64,000 nucleotides of DNA. It comes from Callipepla californica brunnescens (Eukaryota; Chordata; Aves; Galliformes; Odontophoridae). The stretch's first letter is position 1; each line of letters starts with the position of its first letter. Below the pieces are notes generated by a model. That model searched no databases and was not told the DNA's origin. It saw nothing but the letters and a program-made list of their open reading frames with translations. The translations under genes were made by a program, and so were the position numbers. The stretch spans positions 4,036,423-4,100,422 of the forward strand of contig JALIRH010000023.1 of the NCBI GenBank assembly GCA_023055505.1, given 5' to 3'. Shown one piece after another: positions 22,010-34,000 of the stretch.

Positions 22010-25000
22010 TGTATGTGGAACCCGAGGAAAACGTCCTTGCACAATCTGGAGCTAAAGATGAAAGTACTCCACTCCAGCACTTCTTGTGAGGCAAAATCAT
22101 TGAGGCAAAAGATAAGAGTATTCTATTACAAAAACAAGACTATTCACCCACTAAAGCTGAAATGGGAAGTTTTTACAACTATCACTCATGAATTCCTTTT
22201 GCTAAACTAAATATTGGTTCTCAGCTCTATTGCTAAGCATACCAACCTATATTAGTTCCCACTGGTTTATTCCATCTAGAGCTTGTTTTGAGCTTTGAGA
22301 AGAATTGACACTGAGTGGTGAATGTTCTTTCAGCCTGATCTAATTCTTGTTCTTTAGCAACGTTTAACGAAGTGGTTTTATTTTTGTGAAGCTTGCTGTT
22401 ATTGTATGACTGCAGTAGGAGAATGAAACAGCTTTTAACTTTACTGTGCTGTTGCTGAGTGATTTGCTAAACTTACGGGAATGCAGGGGAAGGAAACTTT
22501 CTGAAAGAAAAGTTTGCCAGTATACTGTTGAAAGCAAAGGTAGTATATGAATGCTGTCAATAGTAAATTTCTTAAAGACCATAGAATCATTTAGGCTGGA
22601 AAAGACCTCTAAGATCATGAAGTCCAGTTTGTAACCTAGCACTGCCAAATCTACTGGTAAACTGTGTCCCTGAGCTCCCACACCTATGTGACTTTTTAAA
22701 TACCCTGGAGATGGTGGCTCTAACGCTTTTCTGGGCAGCCTATTCCAAGGCTTTAGAAGAAATTGTTCCTAAACCACTCCATGGTTTGAGGGTATTTCCT
22801 GATGTCTTCTGAGATTGGTTGCAGAACTGTAAAAATCAGTGGGTATTTTGCTTTTCCTGGTGTGTGAAAAGGTGGCTTTCCTGTAAGCATGTAGGTTTTC
22901 AAATTACAGAATTAACTCTATGATGGGAGAGACAGAAATCATGGAATGAAATTACCTCTTCCTGAAGGTGAGTGCCTTGACACTCATGTCTGTCCTAGCT
23001 CACCTTGGCCTACGTTTCCAATAAACCTTTTCTTGATTTTGTTCAGGTTTTTCTAAGATTGCTGTACATCGCTGAAGCTCTGTATTGAGAAGGGTAATCC
23101 ATTACAAGTTGTGCACTGTTTGAATGCAAAGTTAATCAATTGTAATATTTCTTTTTTTTTTTTTTTTCTCCCTTTGTTCAGAGGTACCTGTGTTTGATCT
23201 TAAGCAGAATTTTTTTTAGTATATTTCGTCGTCTCTGTTTTATAACGTTGCAGTGATTTACTTGCAGCTCGTTTAGGTGTCTTTTAGTGAGGACACTGGC
23301 ACTGTGGATGACTGGGAGTAAGGTCATCCCTTTCAAGTAAAGATATTCTTCTTGTTAGTCAGAACCCTTTCTTTCTCTTAATATGAAAGGCATGGCATCA
23401 GTGTCTCTTGTTAACTTTTTAGGGACATAAACTAAAGTTTGCATTACAACTAAGCCAGTCTGTTAGCAAGTGGCTCTTAAAAGCAGTGTCTGTCACTTCT
23501 GTAACACCCGGATGCATGCTTCTGCTGTTTCCTTTGTGCTCTGCAGGGTGATCATCAGGCAACAACCTTATGTTACACAACTTTTCCTCGGGATCGGGTG
23601 TGCCTGAAAAGACTTTCTCTGAATATAGTCGCTAATCTCAGCGTAGCAGGTAACCAGGTGCAATGGGCAAATAAACTGCTCCTACTAATTGTAGCTTAAC
23701 ATGAGAACGCTGGTTGTGTTGCGGAAAAAGTCACATCACTTTTTCTGGCTGTCACACTTGTGTTAGTTCCTTCTAACTTGATTTCCTTTATGGTTGTACT
23801 GAGACAGAAAATACTTTTTCAGAAGTGTGTTCCTTGAGCTCTTAATTCCTCTCCGTGTACTCAGGTGCTCATGAATCACTCACGTTTCCTTTATCTAGCT
23901 TGAGAATATGTGTGGATAAAATGACGAAACCTCTCAAAAACTAGGCAAACATTCCCCTGTCCTTTGTTTATCTTCTGTTGATAGGAGTTTCATTAGTTTT
24001 CTGAAACAGAATGGAACAACATTAAAGTGAAACCACTGGAAGTCTTAACTTCAGTATGCCTGTAATTAACTGCTGTGTTTAACTGTTCATAGTAAAATGT
24101 CATGTACTAAGCACGTTCCTTTAATTATCAAGTATAATGCCTAAGTACTATTTAATAAGTCTTCAATTAGTTGCTGTAAAGGCTTGCACTCAGCTGATGA
24201 AACAAATGGGCAGTTTTCCAAGAATTAGTTTTCCGAGTTCATTAGGCACTGTGATGAATTAGCAGCACGAAATATTTGAGTTTATATTTTAATGTTTTCA
24301 GTATATAGTGTTCTTGCTAATACCATGAACTTTTAGGTTTCAGGACAGCTCTATCTGACTCAGTATAATGGAAACAATTGCTCAAATGCCTACTCTCTTC
24401 TTAGCTACAAAAAAGTTTTCTTGAGGGAAAAGACCATGTAAGCAGAAACATGCACTCTTCTAGTCTGAAACGTCTGAGATGATTTTTAAGAGGCAGGAAC
24501 TATGCTGAAGAAATTTTTAACATGCAGTTGCAGTGGTGGGTGTCCTGCCAACAGGAGCACACCTCCAGGCACTGTATTGGAGCTTTTATACCTTGTCTCC
24601 CTCATGCTCACCCCCTGCCCTGTGTTCCCATTGACTGGGTACTCCAGGTTCACCCTCTTATGGGAGGTTTACATTTGTTAATTACATTCTAACACTTGTT
24701 AATTTGTATTCTGTCTTCTTGCCAGCAGAAAGGTTACACTTGACCTACAGTCGGGTTTGATTCCCTAGCATAGCAGTTGCTATGTTTAAGACTCTGAACA
24801 GTATATTGAATCCATTTTACCAAGGCATTAACGTATCCATATCCTGTTTCAGTTTCAAATGTTTGTCTAAGATCCTTTATCTCTATAAGTGTCACAATTG
24901 CACGATTTTTAGGAAGATCTTCCACCCCTTTTCTAAGTTTGCTTGTTTGTTTATTTATTTATTTATTTTCTTTCCTGGATATTCTGGGTTTTATCAGGGA

Positions 25001-28000
25001 GTGAATCCCATACAGCTATCTGGAGTTTGGCTGTTGGATCTTTTCCATGTCTGTCTATTCCGAGGCCCAAAGTGATATTAATAAGACTAGGGATCTTGGA
25101 TCCTGAGAGACAGTGAGGCTGAGGACAGCCCAAGTATAGAATCTTTTAAGAAATGCATCTTTAGTTTCAAACTGTGGTATCTCATTTTTTCTTTCCCAGT
25201 TATGGCAATCCAAACAATGTCTCATTTGGGGAAATCCCCAGGTCTTTCCTTGGTGCTGTCCTGATTTGGGGAAGTGCCAAGGGCAAACATTTGGTTCAAG
25301 GGAGATGAGTCTCCAAGACCAGCTTAGTCAGGTGTTTCTTTATTATCTGATTCATCCGATCCACTTTCCCTGATGATGAGGGATGCCAAGTGCTGTGAAA
25401 CCCTCACTTAATCCCTAGAGTATGCATTAGTTTCTGTAAGATTTGTGAAGTAAAATGATTACCTTGGTCCAAATTGATGTGCTCTGCCACCACATATCTA
25501 AGGATTATGTCTTCCAAAACTACCTCGGTTACTGTATTTGCACTAGCACATTGTGGTGGGGAGACCACATGTACGCCAGGGTTCAGTCAAGGAGCCAGGG
25601 AGAAAGAAGTTTTTTATTATGAACAGGGTCTATTCTTAGACCTTTTTCCTACAGACAGTACTTTTCAACTATCAGTTTATTGGTTAACTATCCTGGTTAA
25701 CAGCAGTAAGTGTTTAGAGAATTCTTATCAGTATACCCATAATAAAGCAATGTCTGACTGCAGGGTGCCCAGTGATCCTTCATCACATCCCTTGTTTATT
25801 CTTTTCTTGATCACCTTGGTCACCTCACCCAAGGTTTCGTGGCCAGCAGTCCTGTGTTCTCATCAGCCTCGGGCTTGCTGAGTCCTTGTGCTGTTTCTGC
25901 CCACTCTCAGGATCTTTGCATTCAAAAACAAATATGTCTCTGCTTTGGAGATCCATCGGACAAGACTGAAAGGCATCCTTTAAATCTGTCACACTGAACC
26001 ACCTGTGTTTGTTTGGGATTTTACCCATCAAGGTGTTTGGAACTACTGGGTATATTTTATACTATTTCATTAATTTTTCTCAAGTCTTGCAGAAATTGTA
26101 GGAACCATCAGGTTTCATGCCAGCAGAAGAGGGTATTAAAAAGCTACATATGTGGTTCCAGCAACCCATCCCTTAGTAATCCTTGTATCACAGGTTTTAA
26201 GGCCCTTTTGTCCCTCAGTTGGAATTGGGTACTGTCTGTGTCTTATGATCTCATATTTTTCCTTCATTGCTATTTTCCAAGGGGCTTATTTTTAACCCCC
26301 CTCTACTTTCTTCTTTGACCCAGACCACAGGGTCTGTTTCTCCCTCATCTATCTCAGCTAACATATTTATTAACACAGTAAGTCCATCAAGATAGCTTGT
26401 TATTTGAATTCCCAGTTTCAACATAAGATCTCTCCCAAGCAGGTTAGTTTATTTTAAGATCTTATTCATTAATTTGAGTCCTGACTCTTTGTGGGCTGGT
26501 GATGACTGAGGCTCCCCATTGTCAACTAAAAACACAGCGTCCTCCACCTCAGGTCCCACTTCCATATTTACCACGGGCTCCTGGTGGGACCAGATTTTTG
26601 AGAGCCACACTTTGTCCATCCCAGCTGTGCTCCTCATGGGATCCGTGGATTGGGGCTCTGCACTCACTGTGCAAGTGTGTCTCAGTCACGCACACTCAAG
26701 AGTCTCACTCGACCTCCAAGGCAAGAATTGAATTCTCTTACCTTGATACATGCACAAGGTTACTGGGTTTATGTATCAATTCCTGTGCCTATACCTTCTC
26801 CCCATTCTTCAGTCTTTCTCAGGGTCCATCTGTTTAAAAGGTCTTGGTCTCTTGTTGGCCATTCTGGGGAGATATCCTGCTGCCCTAAGCATAAATTTAC
26901 GTTTAATTGTTAATAGCTATACCTGTATACTGCTGATTAGTTTGCAATCTTTATTTCTAATTTCTGTGATGCTAGATGACCATAGAGACCATGAAATAGC
27001 ATTTTTATCTTGTTCTTATGCAGAAACAACATTGTATTCCCATGTAATTATTGAAAGGTCTTTCAAATTAGAATGTTAGTCAGAATTAGAGGATATATGA
27101 ATTCGCCTTTTAGAATCTAAAATGCCTTGGGTTCTATGGTCTGTATGGCCCATATTCATTAAGCTGTTTCTTGAAGTTTGTAGCACCCTTTAAAAGTCCT
27201 ATTAGCATTCAGCTGTTTTTTTTTTTTTTTTTTCTGTTCATAATGGAAAAGCTTCTTAGTTCCATGCATTCAGTAATGCCAACTCCTTGATTTTTTGTTT
27301 TTAATAATTTTAGAAGCAGATTCTCATTCGAAAAGTTTAAATCCTTGAATTTGATACGCATGTAGTTTAATTTGTGTGGTGTGAAGTCAAGAGTTCTGAA
27401 AACTTGTTGCTGAGGGTAGTATCTCAACAAACTAGTAACTTTTATTTATCTGCTGATTTTACTGCTCATGGTTTTTCTTAGATTAGTTGTGTACATAGTG
27501 GTCACCCGATGCATTTCAATCGAGAGCTTTTGTGCTCGGGAAACTTCAATTAAGGCAAATGTTACTGTATTTACGGCTAAACTAATCAAGTTTAATACTT
27601 ACTTAAGTCTTACCTCTCAAGATTTTAAGAAAATGTAATAGGGGGAGGGGGTTTACTCTTCTTGTTTAGTTTTGTTTTTGTTCTTTTTTTGGCCCCGCCA
27701 AAGTAAATTGCTGAAATAAATTGCTTAGTACAAAAGTTTAAAGTAGTCCTTTTTGGAATATCTGAAATAGGAATGGGGGAAGATTTTTATGCCTTAAATC
27801 CATCACACAGAGAATCATTAGTAGAGGAGACAATTACAAAGAAAACCTTTTCTTACAAGCTTTAACCCTTCAATTCTTAAGCAGTTTGGAATCATAAAGG
27901 CCTAGAACAACCCAGGGTGGAAAAGATTATCAGGTCCAGCCATTCATGGGAAAAGAGAGCCTAATTTGTTCTTTCCTTTCCTATCCATGTCATACAAAAC

Positions 28001-31000
28001 ATAAACCATCAAATGAACAGAACTTTTTCAGGTAATGAGCAGAACTTTGTCACATAATAGATGTGATAGTCTGAAGTGTGCTGTTGCAAGGACGAATGTC
28101 TGACTTCAGATCTGTTCAATCAGTTGATCCACAATTACGGATCTTAACATATGTGCGTGCACGCATTTATAATGGTGTGGTGGAATTGGAATTGTTGCAG
28201 CCCAGAATTCCAACTGTACCCTGGTCTGCATCAAAAGAGGTATAGCCAGCAGAGCAAGGGAGGTGATTGTTTTCCTCTGTTCCTCTTTCATGAGACCCCA
28301 CCTGAAGTACCATGTCCAGGTTAGGCCCCCACAGCACAAGAATCGTAGGTCCTGGGTTGAAAAAGACCTCAAAGATCATCTAGTTTCAAACCCCCTGACG
28401 TGGTGTAGAGGTTGGTGACCCTGCTGAGAGCCACATCCAGCCTTGCCTTGAATGCCTCCAGGGATGGGGAAATCTACAGCCTCCCTGGTCAGCCTATTCC
28501 AGTGCATCACCACCCTCTGAGTGAAAAACTTCTTTCTAACATCTAACCTAAATCTCCCTTGTCTTAGTTTAATACCATTCCCACCTTCTGCTATCACTAT
28601 CGACCCTTGTAGACAGTTGTTCCCCCTCCTGGTTATATGCTCCCTTCAAGTCCTGGAAGTCCACAATGAGGTCTCCTCAGAGCCTTCTCTTCTCCAGGCT
28701 AAGCAAGCCCAGTTCCCTTAAGCTTTTCTCATCGGAGAGGTGATTTTAGTGTCCCTCCCCCGGACCCATCCCAAGAGCTCTGTGTCTTTCTTGTGCTGGG
28801 GTCCCAGGGCTGGACGCAGTACTCCAGATGGGGCATCACAGGAGCTGAGGGGGACAGTCACCTCCCTCTCCCTGCTGCTCAGCCCGTTTTTAATGCAGCC
28901 CAGGATATAGTTGGCCCTCTGGGCTGCAAGCACTACTGACTCATGTCCAGCTTCTTATCCACCAGGACCCCCAAGTCCTTCTCTGCAGGGCTGCTCTCCA
29001 GGAATTCTTAGCACAGTCTAAGGATGTAAAGCTGTTGAAGTGAGTCCAGAGATGGGCCATGAGGATGATCAGAGAGCTGGAGCACCTCTCCTGTGAAGAA
29101 AAGCTGAAGGAGCTGGGCTCGTTCAATTTGAATAGAAGAAATTTCTGAGAAGACCTCTGGGAGGTATTCCAGTACTTCTGGGGAGCTTATAAGTAGAAGG
29201 GAGTCTGACTTTTCAGACAGTGCGATGGTGATAGGGCGGGGGGGGGGGGAGTAACTTTAAACCAAAAGAAGGGAGATTTACCTTATATGTTAGGAAAAAA
29301 ATCTTTATTGAGAGCGTGGTGAGGCGCTGGCACTGGCTGCTTGGAAAAGCTGTGGTTGCCCTGTCCTTGGGTGTGTTCAAGGCCAGGTTGGATGGGGCCC
29401 TGAGCAACCTGGTCTGGTGGGTAGTGACCCTGCCTGTGGCAGGGAGGGTTGGAACTGTGTGAGCTTTACGATCCCTTCCGACCTAAGCATATTTAAGATC
29501 TGTTGCTTGAAGGTAAAAACAACTTGCATACAGATCTCATATAAGAGAAAAATCCTTGTATGATTTTTTTCCTATCTCTGAAATAAATTGGACTGTTTAA
29601 GCTCAGCAGATCTAACGTGGTCTGTCTGAGATACAGATATATATGATGGCCTTTGCTCTTCTGAGTATTCCATTTTTGACTTTTCATTGTAGTCATTAGT
29701 TAGTCTGAGTGAATGCTTATGTTGAAGCAAGGGATTGATATTAAAAAACTGACTATTTCTGGAGGTTATGATAAAACCATTGATGATGAACATAAACGGA
29801 TTCTTACAAGGGATGTGTCCTGGAGGCCCAGGAAGCCTTTTGGTACACCCTGTGAGGGGAGAAGGGCCACCAATCTTACCTATCACTCGAATAGCTGAAG
29901 CAGGAGGCACTGACATCTGAAAGAGGGTGAGATGTAAGAGTGGAACAGAAGTTGTTCTTTGTTTATTTGTTTTTTATTTGTTTTGTAGAGGCATGCACTC
30001 TCTAAGCCTGCCTTTTGCCCATAGAAAAAGGAACATGAAATGCATTTAGAAAGTGTTTTGTTAAAGATGCATTTTCTTTAGTGTGTGCTGGGAGGCACTT
30101 CAGTTTTAGACTTAGGGAGTGGGATTAGATAAGAAACTGAGGGGAAAAATGCGTTGGACGTGCATGAGGACATGTTTGTGTACACTTCTTGGGAAGTATT
30201 GGACTCGCTGCCCATCCTGAAATTATCACAGGCAGGAGGTCAAGAAAGATAGCACACATAGCACAGCAAGACCTTTTCTGTGTGGCTTTGTGCCTGCCTG
30301 CTCCTGTCCGCACTGGAACTTACAGGGCAGCGACTTTGTCTGCATCTGTGTTCCCCCTAGTGGCTGATTTTGATTACTGCTTTTCTAATTAACCAGTTTG
30401 TGACGCCTGTAGACCCCTTACCTCTTACACCGTGGAATCAGACATGATCTCAAATGCTCTCAGATGTTTCACGTGTTAGAGTTAGCTGTAGGTCTGTGAT
30501 TGGTGAGGGCTTTTGGTAGGATGGCATTTTGAACAAAAAATAACTTAAGGTCTTTCATATTTACAGTAGTTCTTGGAGTAGCAGCATTCTTTCCTGTTTG
30601 ATGTTTGCTATGTTCTTGTTTTAAGAACTGCACGCTCTTGTTTCTCAAAGTAAAGAAGATATTTATTTCCCACTATAGTAAGCATTGGCTAGTTTAAAGT
30701 AATTTAAAATGCCAGAGTTATCATCACTTCTTAGTATTAGCTGGAGTCATTCAGATGCATGTCTGAACGTAACAGAGATCACGTTGCCTTGTCTCTTGCA
30801 ATTTTTGTGACTATTACAAGATTTGGTTTTCTGTTTTCTACTACAGTAGGAGTACAAGTTCCTTACTACTTTGTTAGTTTATTCACGTGGTGATTTCTTT
30901 TTCTTCATGATCTCTGAGCTCTTGCTTTTCGAGTGTCAGATGCAAAATCACCACTTTGTCTTATGCTTTTTCACTGTCTGACTGGAGATTTCTTGGATGC

Positions 31001-34000
31001 TGTTCACAGCCATCTTGCTCTGTGCTTGGACTCCCCAGTACAAAGAAATGCTGGGAGGAGACAGACATTGGTTGTTTCACCCGTATTTCTGTCTCCCATG
31101 GTCCACTGATGCCTTGATGAAAAACATACCTTCACTTTCAGGAAAACAGGGTTCACACAGACTCCTTCCGGACGTCTGCAGTGGATGAGAAACAGTGACT
31201 TTTTCAGAAGTAGAAGAAAAAAAGGAAATGGAATATTGCAACCATTTACAGAAGATAGTTATTTGAATGTTTTTTATTATTATTGGTAGATTTTCCAGGA
31301 ACAGTCAACTATGTCCCCATCCCCAGGAGACCTTTTAGGCATGTTCATATTGAAAACTGCCAAGCTAGGTGTTGTGATTTGACCCAGTATCAGTTTAGTG
31401 CCATACACACCGTACAGTTGTTTTCTCAGTTCCTCTCCTGCGGTGAAATGGGGGAGAGAAAAAAAAAAACCCCACCAAAACAGAACTTGTGAGTTGAGAT
31501 AAAAACTGTTTACTAAGACAAAAAAAGGAAAAAAGGATTATAGTTGTCAGATTGTAGAATCATAGAATCACCAAGTTTGGAAGAAACCACAAAAATCATG
31601 TTGTCCAACCATCCATCTACGTCCCATATTTCCCCGCTAAACCACGTCTCTTAGTACAGCATGTCAGTATTTCTTAAATGCCTCCAGGGATGGTGACTCA
31701 AGCACCTCCCTGGGCAGCCAGTTCCAGCACCTAAACCACTGTTCTGGAGAAATTTTTCCTAATATCCGACTTGAACCTCTCCCTGTGGAACTGGAAGCCA
31801 TTTCCTCTAGTTGTATTAGTAGTTATGTAAGAGAAGAGGCCCATCCCCAGTGTGCTACGTTCAAGTGATTGTTGAGAGTGATAAGGTCTCCCTTGCACAT
31901 TCACTTCTCCCGACTAAACAATCCCAGCTCCCTCGGCCACTCCTGTTAGCACATGTACTCCAGTCCCTCCATCAGTTACGCTGCCCTTTTCTGGACACAC
32001 TCCAGGGACTTGATGTCCTTCATGCAGCAAGAGGCCCAAATTATGCTAATTACATGTATTTGTATGTATAGACACACAGAGCAAGTGATAGCCAGCACAA
32101 ATGCTCACCACCTGCTGACTGATGCATGTCCTGTCCCTAAGCAGTGACTGCCCCTTGGCCAACTTCCTTCAGTTTTCAAATTTGTTTCATATGCTGTCAT
32201 TTGGTATGGAGTATTCCTTTTGCTGTTTTAGGTCAGTTGCCCTAGTTCTGTCCTGCTCTGCACAACAGCAGCAAAAAAAAAACCATTGGTCTATTGCCAA
32301 CATTGCTTTTCTTGTAAAGCCAAAGCATAGCATTATGCCAGACTGCGAAGGAAAGATCAGCTGTCCTAGTTTCAGTGAAGTCATCTTCTTGGGCAGAGAA
32401 GCAGTTATTTGCAGTTATTGCTGACCGTTGTTTGTCTAATAAGTTCTAGTGACCAATCATGGAAATAAGTTGCATTCCAATACTTGTTTTTCTTACTTTA
32501 AAATCTAACAAATTTTGAGACAAATTGTCCAGTCTATGACAGTGATGATGGAAGCATTCTCTTGCTTGTTGCCCCTTTTGACATTTGTTGTCTTGTTTTA
32601 AAGTTCTCTTTTAATGTTTTCAAGTTCTGTAGAACTCAGTGGTTTCCTACAAACTTCAATATTTTCAGATTTTCTTGAAGACACTGCCTGAAAGTGACTT
32701 CTGCTTAGTAACTGATATCCTTATCGGCTGACTGAAAATACTCTTTTATGTTTTGCAGGCTACATTCCTTTGTATGTATCCTGATGTTATCATTGCCCAT
32801 TTTCATTGTAGAATGACTTGTGGATTAGGTTCATTTGTGGTTACAGAGTGCATTTGTATTTACGTCTCAATAGACTTTTGTTTTTTAACAATAGTAATCT
32901 GAGGAAGGACTGAATGTAGCAAATACAAGACCACTCTTTTAGCCTGCTGTGAAGTTACAGTTTGCTCGTATTGCCTTCCCTCAGGATGATGTTTCAATGA
33001 TTTTATGAGTTCTTTTCTTTACTGAATTGAAAAGAAAGGAAAGGTCTTGCTACCTGATTCAGAACAGAGATGGAAAAAACCTTTTCTATGGTTAGTAAGT
33101 AACGTGTAGGCTATAATCAATCTAAGATTTGTATTTGTAGTTCTTTAAGTATGCCATCTCAAAAGCGCAGTTGTGATTTGGTCTAAGAATTGAGTATCTA
33201 TGAAGCATTTATTTTGTTGTTTTTACTAATGTGACTTATTAATATTGTCAGCTGTTGTGATATGTGGATTTTTGTTATTGTCCTTGACTAATCAAGTTGG
33301 GGGGAACTTCTAGAAGTGTCACGCATTGCATGCTAGTACTTTCCTATCTTTTGTGAGATATGTTAATAATAAAGTAATTATGTCTCAAATATGATTACTT
33401 TTGACAAATAATGTTTTCCCTTTCTTTACAGATATTTTCCAATTTATCCCTGAATGAGCGCTGCCTATCAGCATCATTAGTTTGTAAATATTGGCATGAC
33501 CTGTGTTTAGATTTTCAGTTTTGGAAGCAGTTGGATCTCAGTAGTCGTCAACAGGTATGGAAGCATCACTGTGGAAAAAATGTTTTGATGACACATAATT
33601 TGCTCTTAGAAATTGAACTCCCAATGAAACACAAAAAACCCCACAAAAAAAAAAAACCCAAAACAAAACACAAAGAAAGAAATCAGTCACATGTTGATAC
33701 CTTCAGTGATTTTCATGCTAGAGTCTGAAGAAGTCTGAACTCGTAGATTAACTCTTCCGAATGCTAACTTCCTTTGATAAGTATCAGTTATTAAACAGCA
33801 TGAGGTGAGTGTGGTTTGAAATGGTTGTAGGTTACCTGTCTCTGTTGTACACGAGGTGATGGTAATTTTATCCTTAAGATCTACTGTATCTTTCAATTGA
33901 AAAATGTAGTCATGATATTTGAAGATGCTTTAGTTTGAACAGTGATTTTTCAATTCGTATGCTTGCTTATACAAGTTTTCCTAAATCTCTCAGTGTCTGA

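Larger units (their letters stand above)
24440..26910 (-). mobile_element. Endogenous retrovirus relic, minus strand
   Basis: Read on the minus strand, the pieces come in retroviral order: protease-like (26667-26449), reverse transcriptase-like (about 26420-25790), integrase-like (about 25570-25190), a possible envelope piece (24925-24734), then an LTR-like segment with a TATA box (24694-24440). All frames are broken by stops and frameshifts. The RNase H part and most of gag and env are missing. The pol pieces look like a gammaretrovirus-related (class I) or related avian element. No 5' LTR was seen, and the right edge is uncertain. It is antisense to FBXL17 inside intron 1, and is inactive on sequence grounds. 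Confidence 0.8.
18413..33431 (+). other. FBXL17: FBXL17 intron 1 (15.0 kb)
   Basis: GTGGGT...ACAG intron. Its first approximately 240 bases are still in the CpG island. Beyond that it is T-rich on the sense strand and holds the CR1, LTR and endogenous retrovirus pieces listed separately at 19.4, 22.6, 24.4-26.9, 27.9, 28.2-29.5 and 31.4-32.4 kb. The stretches 18650-19398, 19516-22579, 22796-24439, 26911-27888, 29491-31369 and 32386-33431 hold only homopolymers and chance open frames as far as I can see. Confidence 0.9.

Noticed and set aside
25474..25881. 135-codon plus-strand open frame in intron 1, and similar ones at 26013-26318 and 26499-26837
   Set aside because: They are the antisense of retroviral integrase, reverse transcriptase and protease remnants read on the minus strand.
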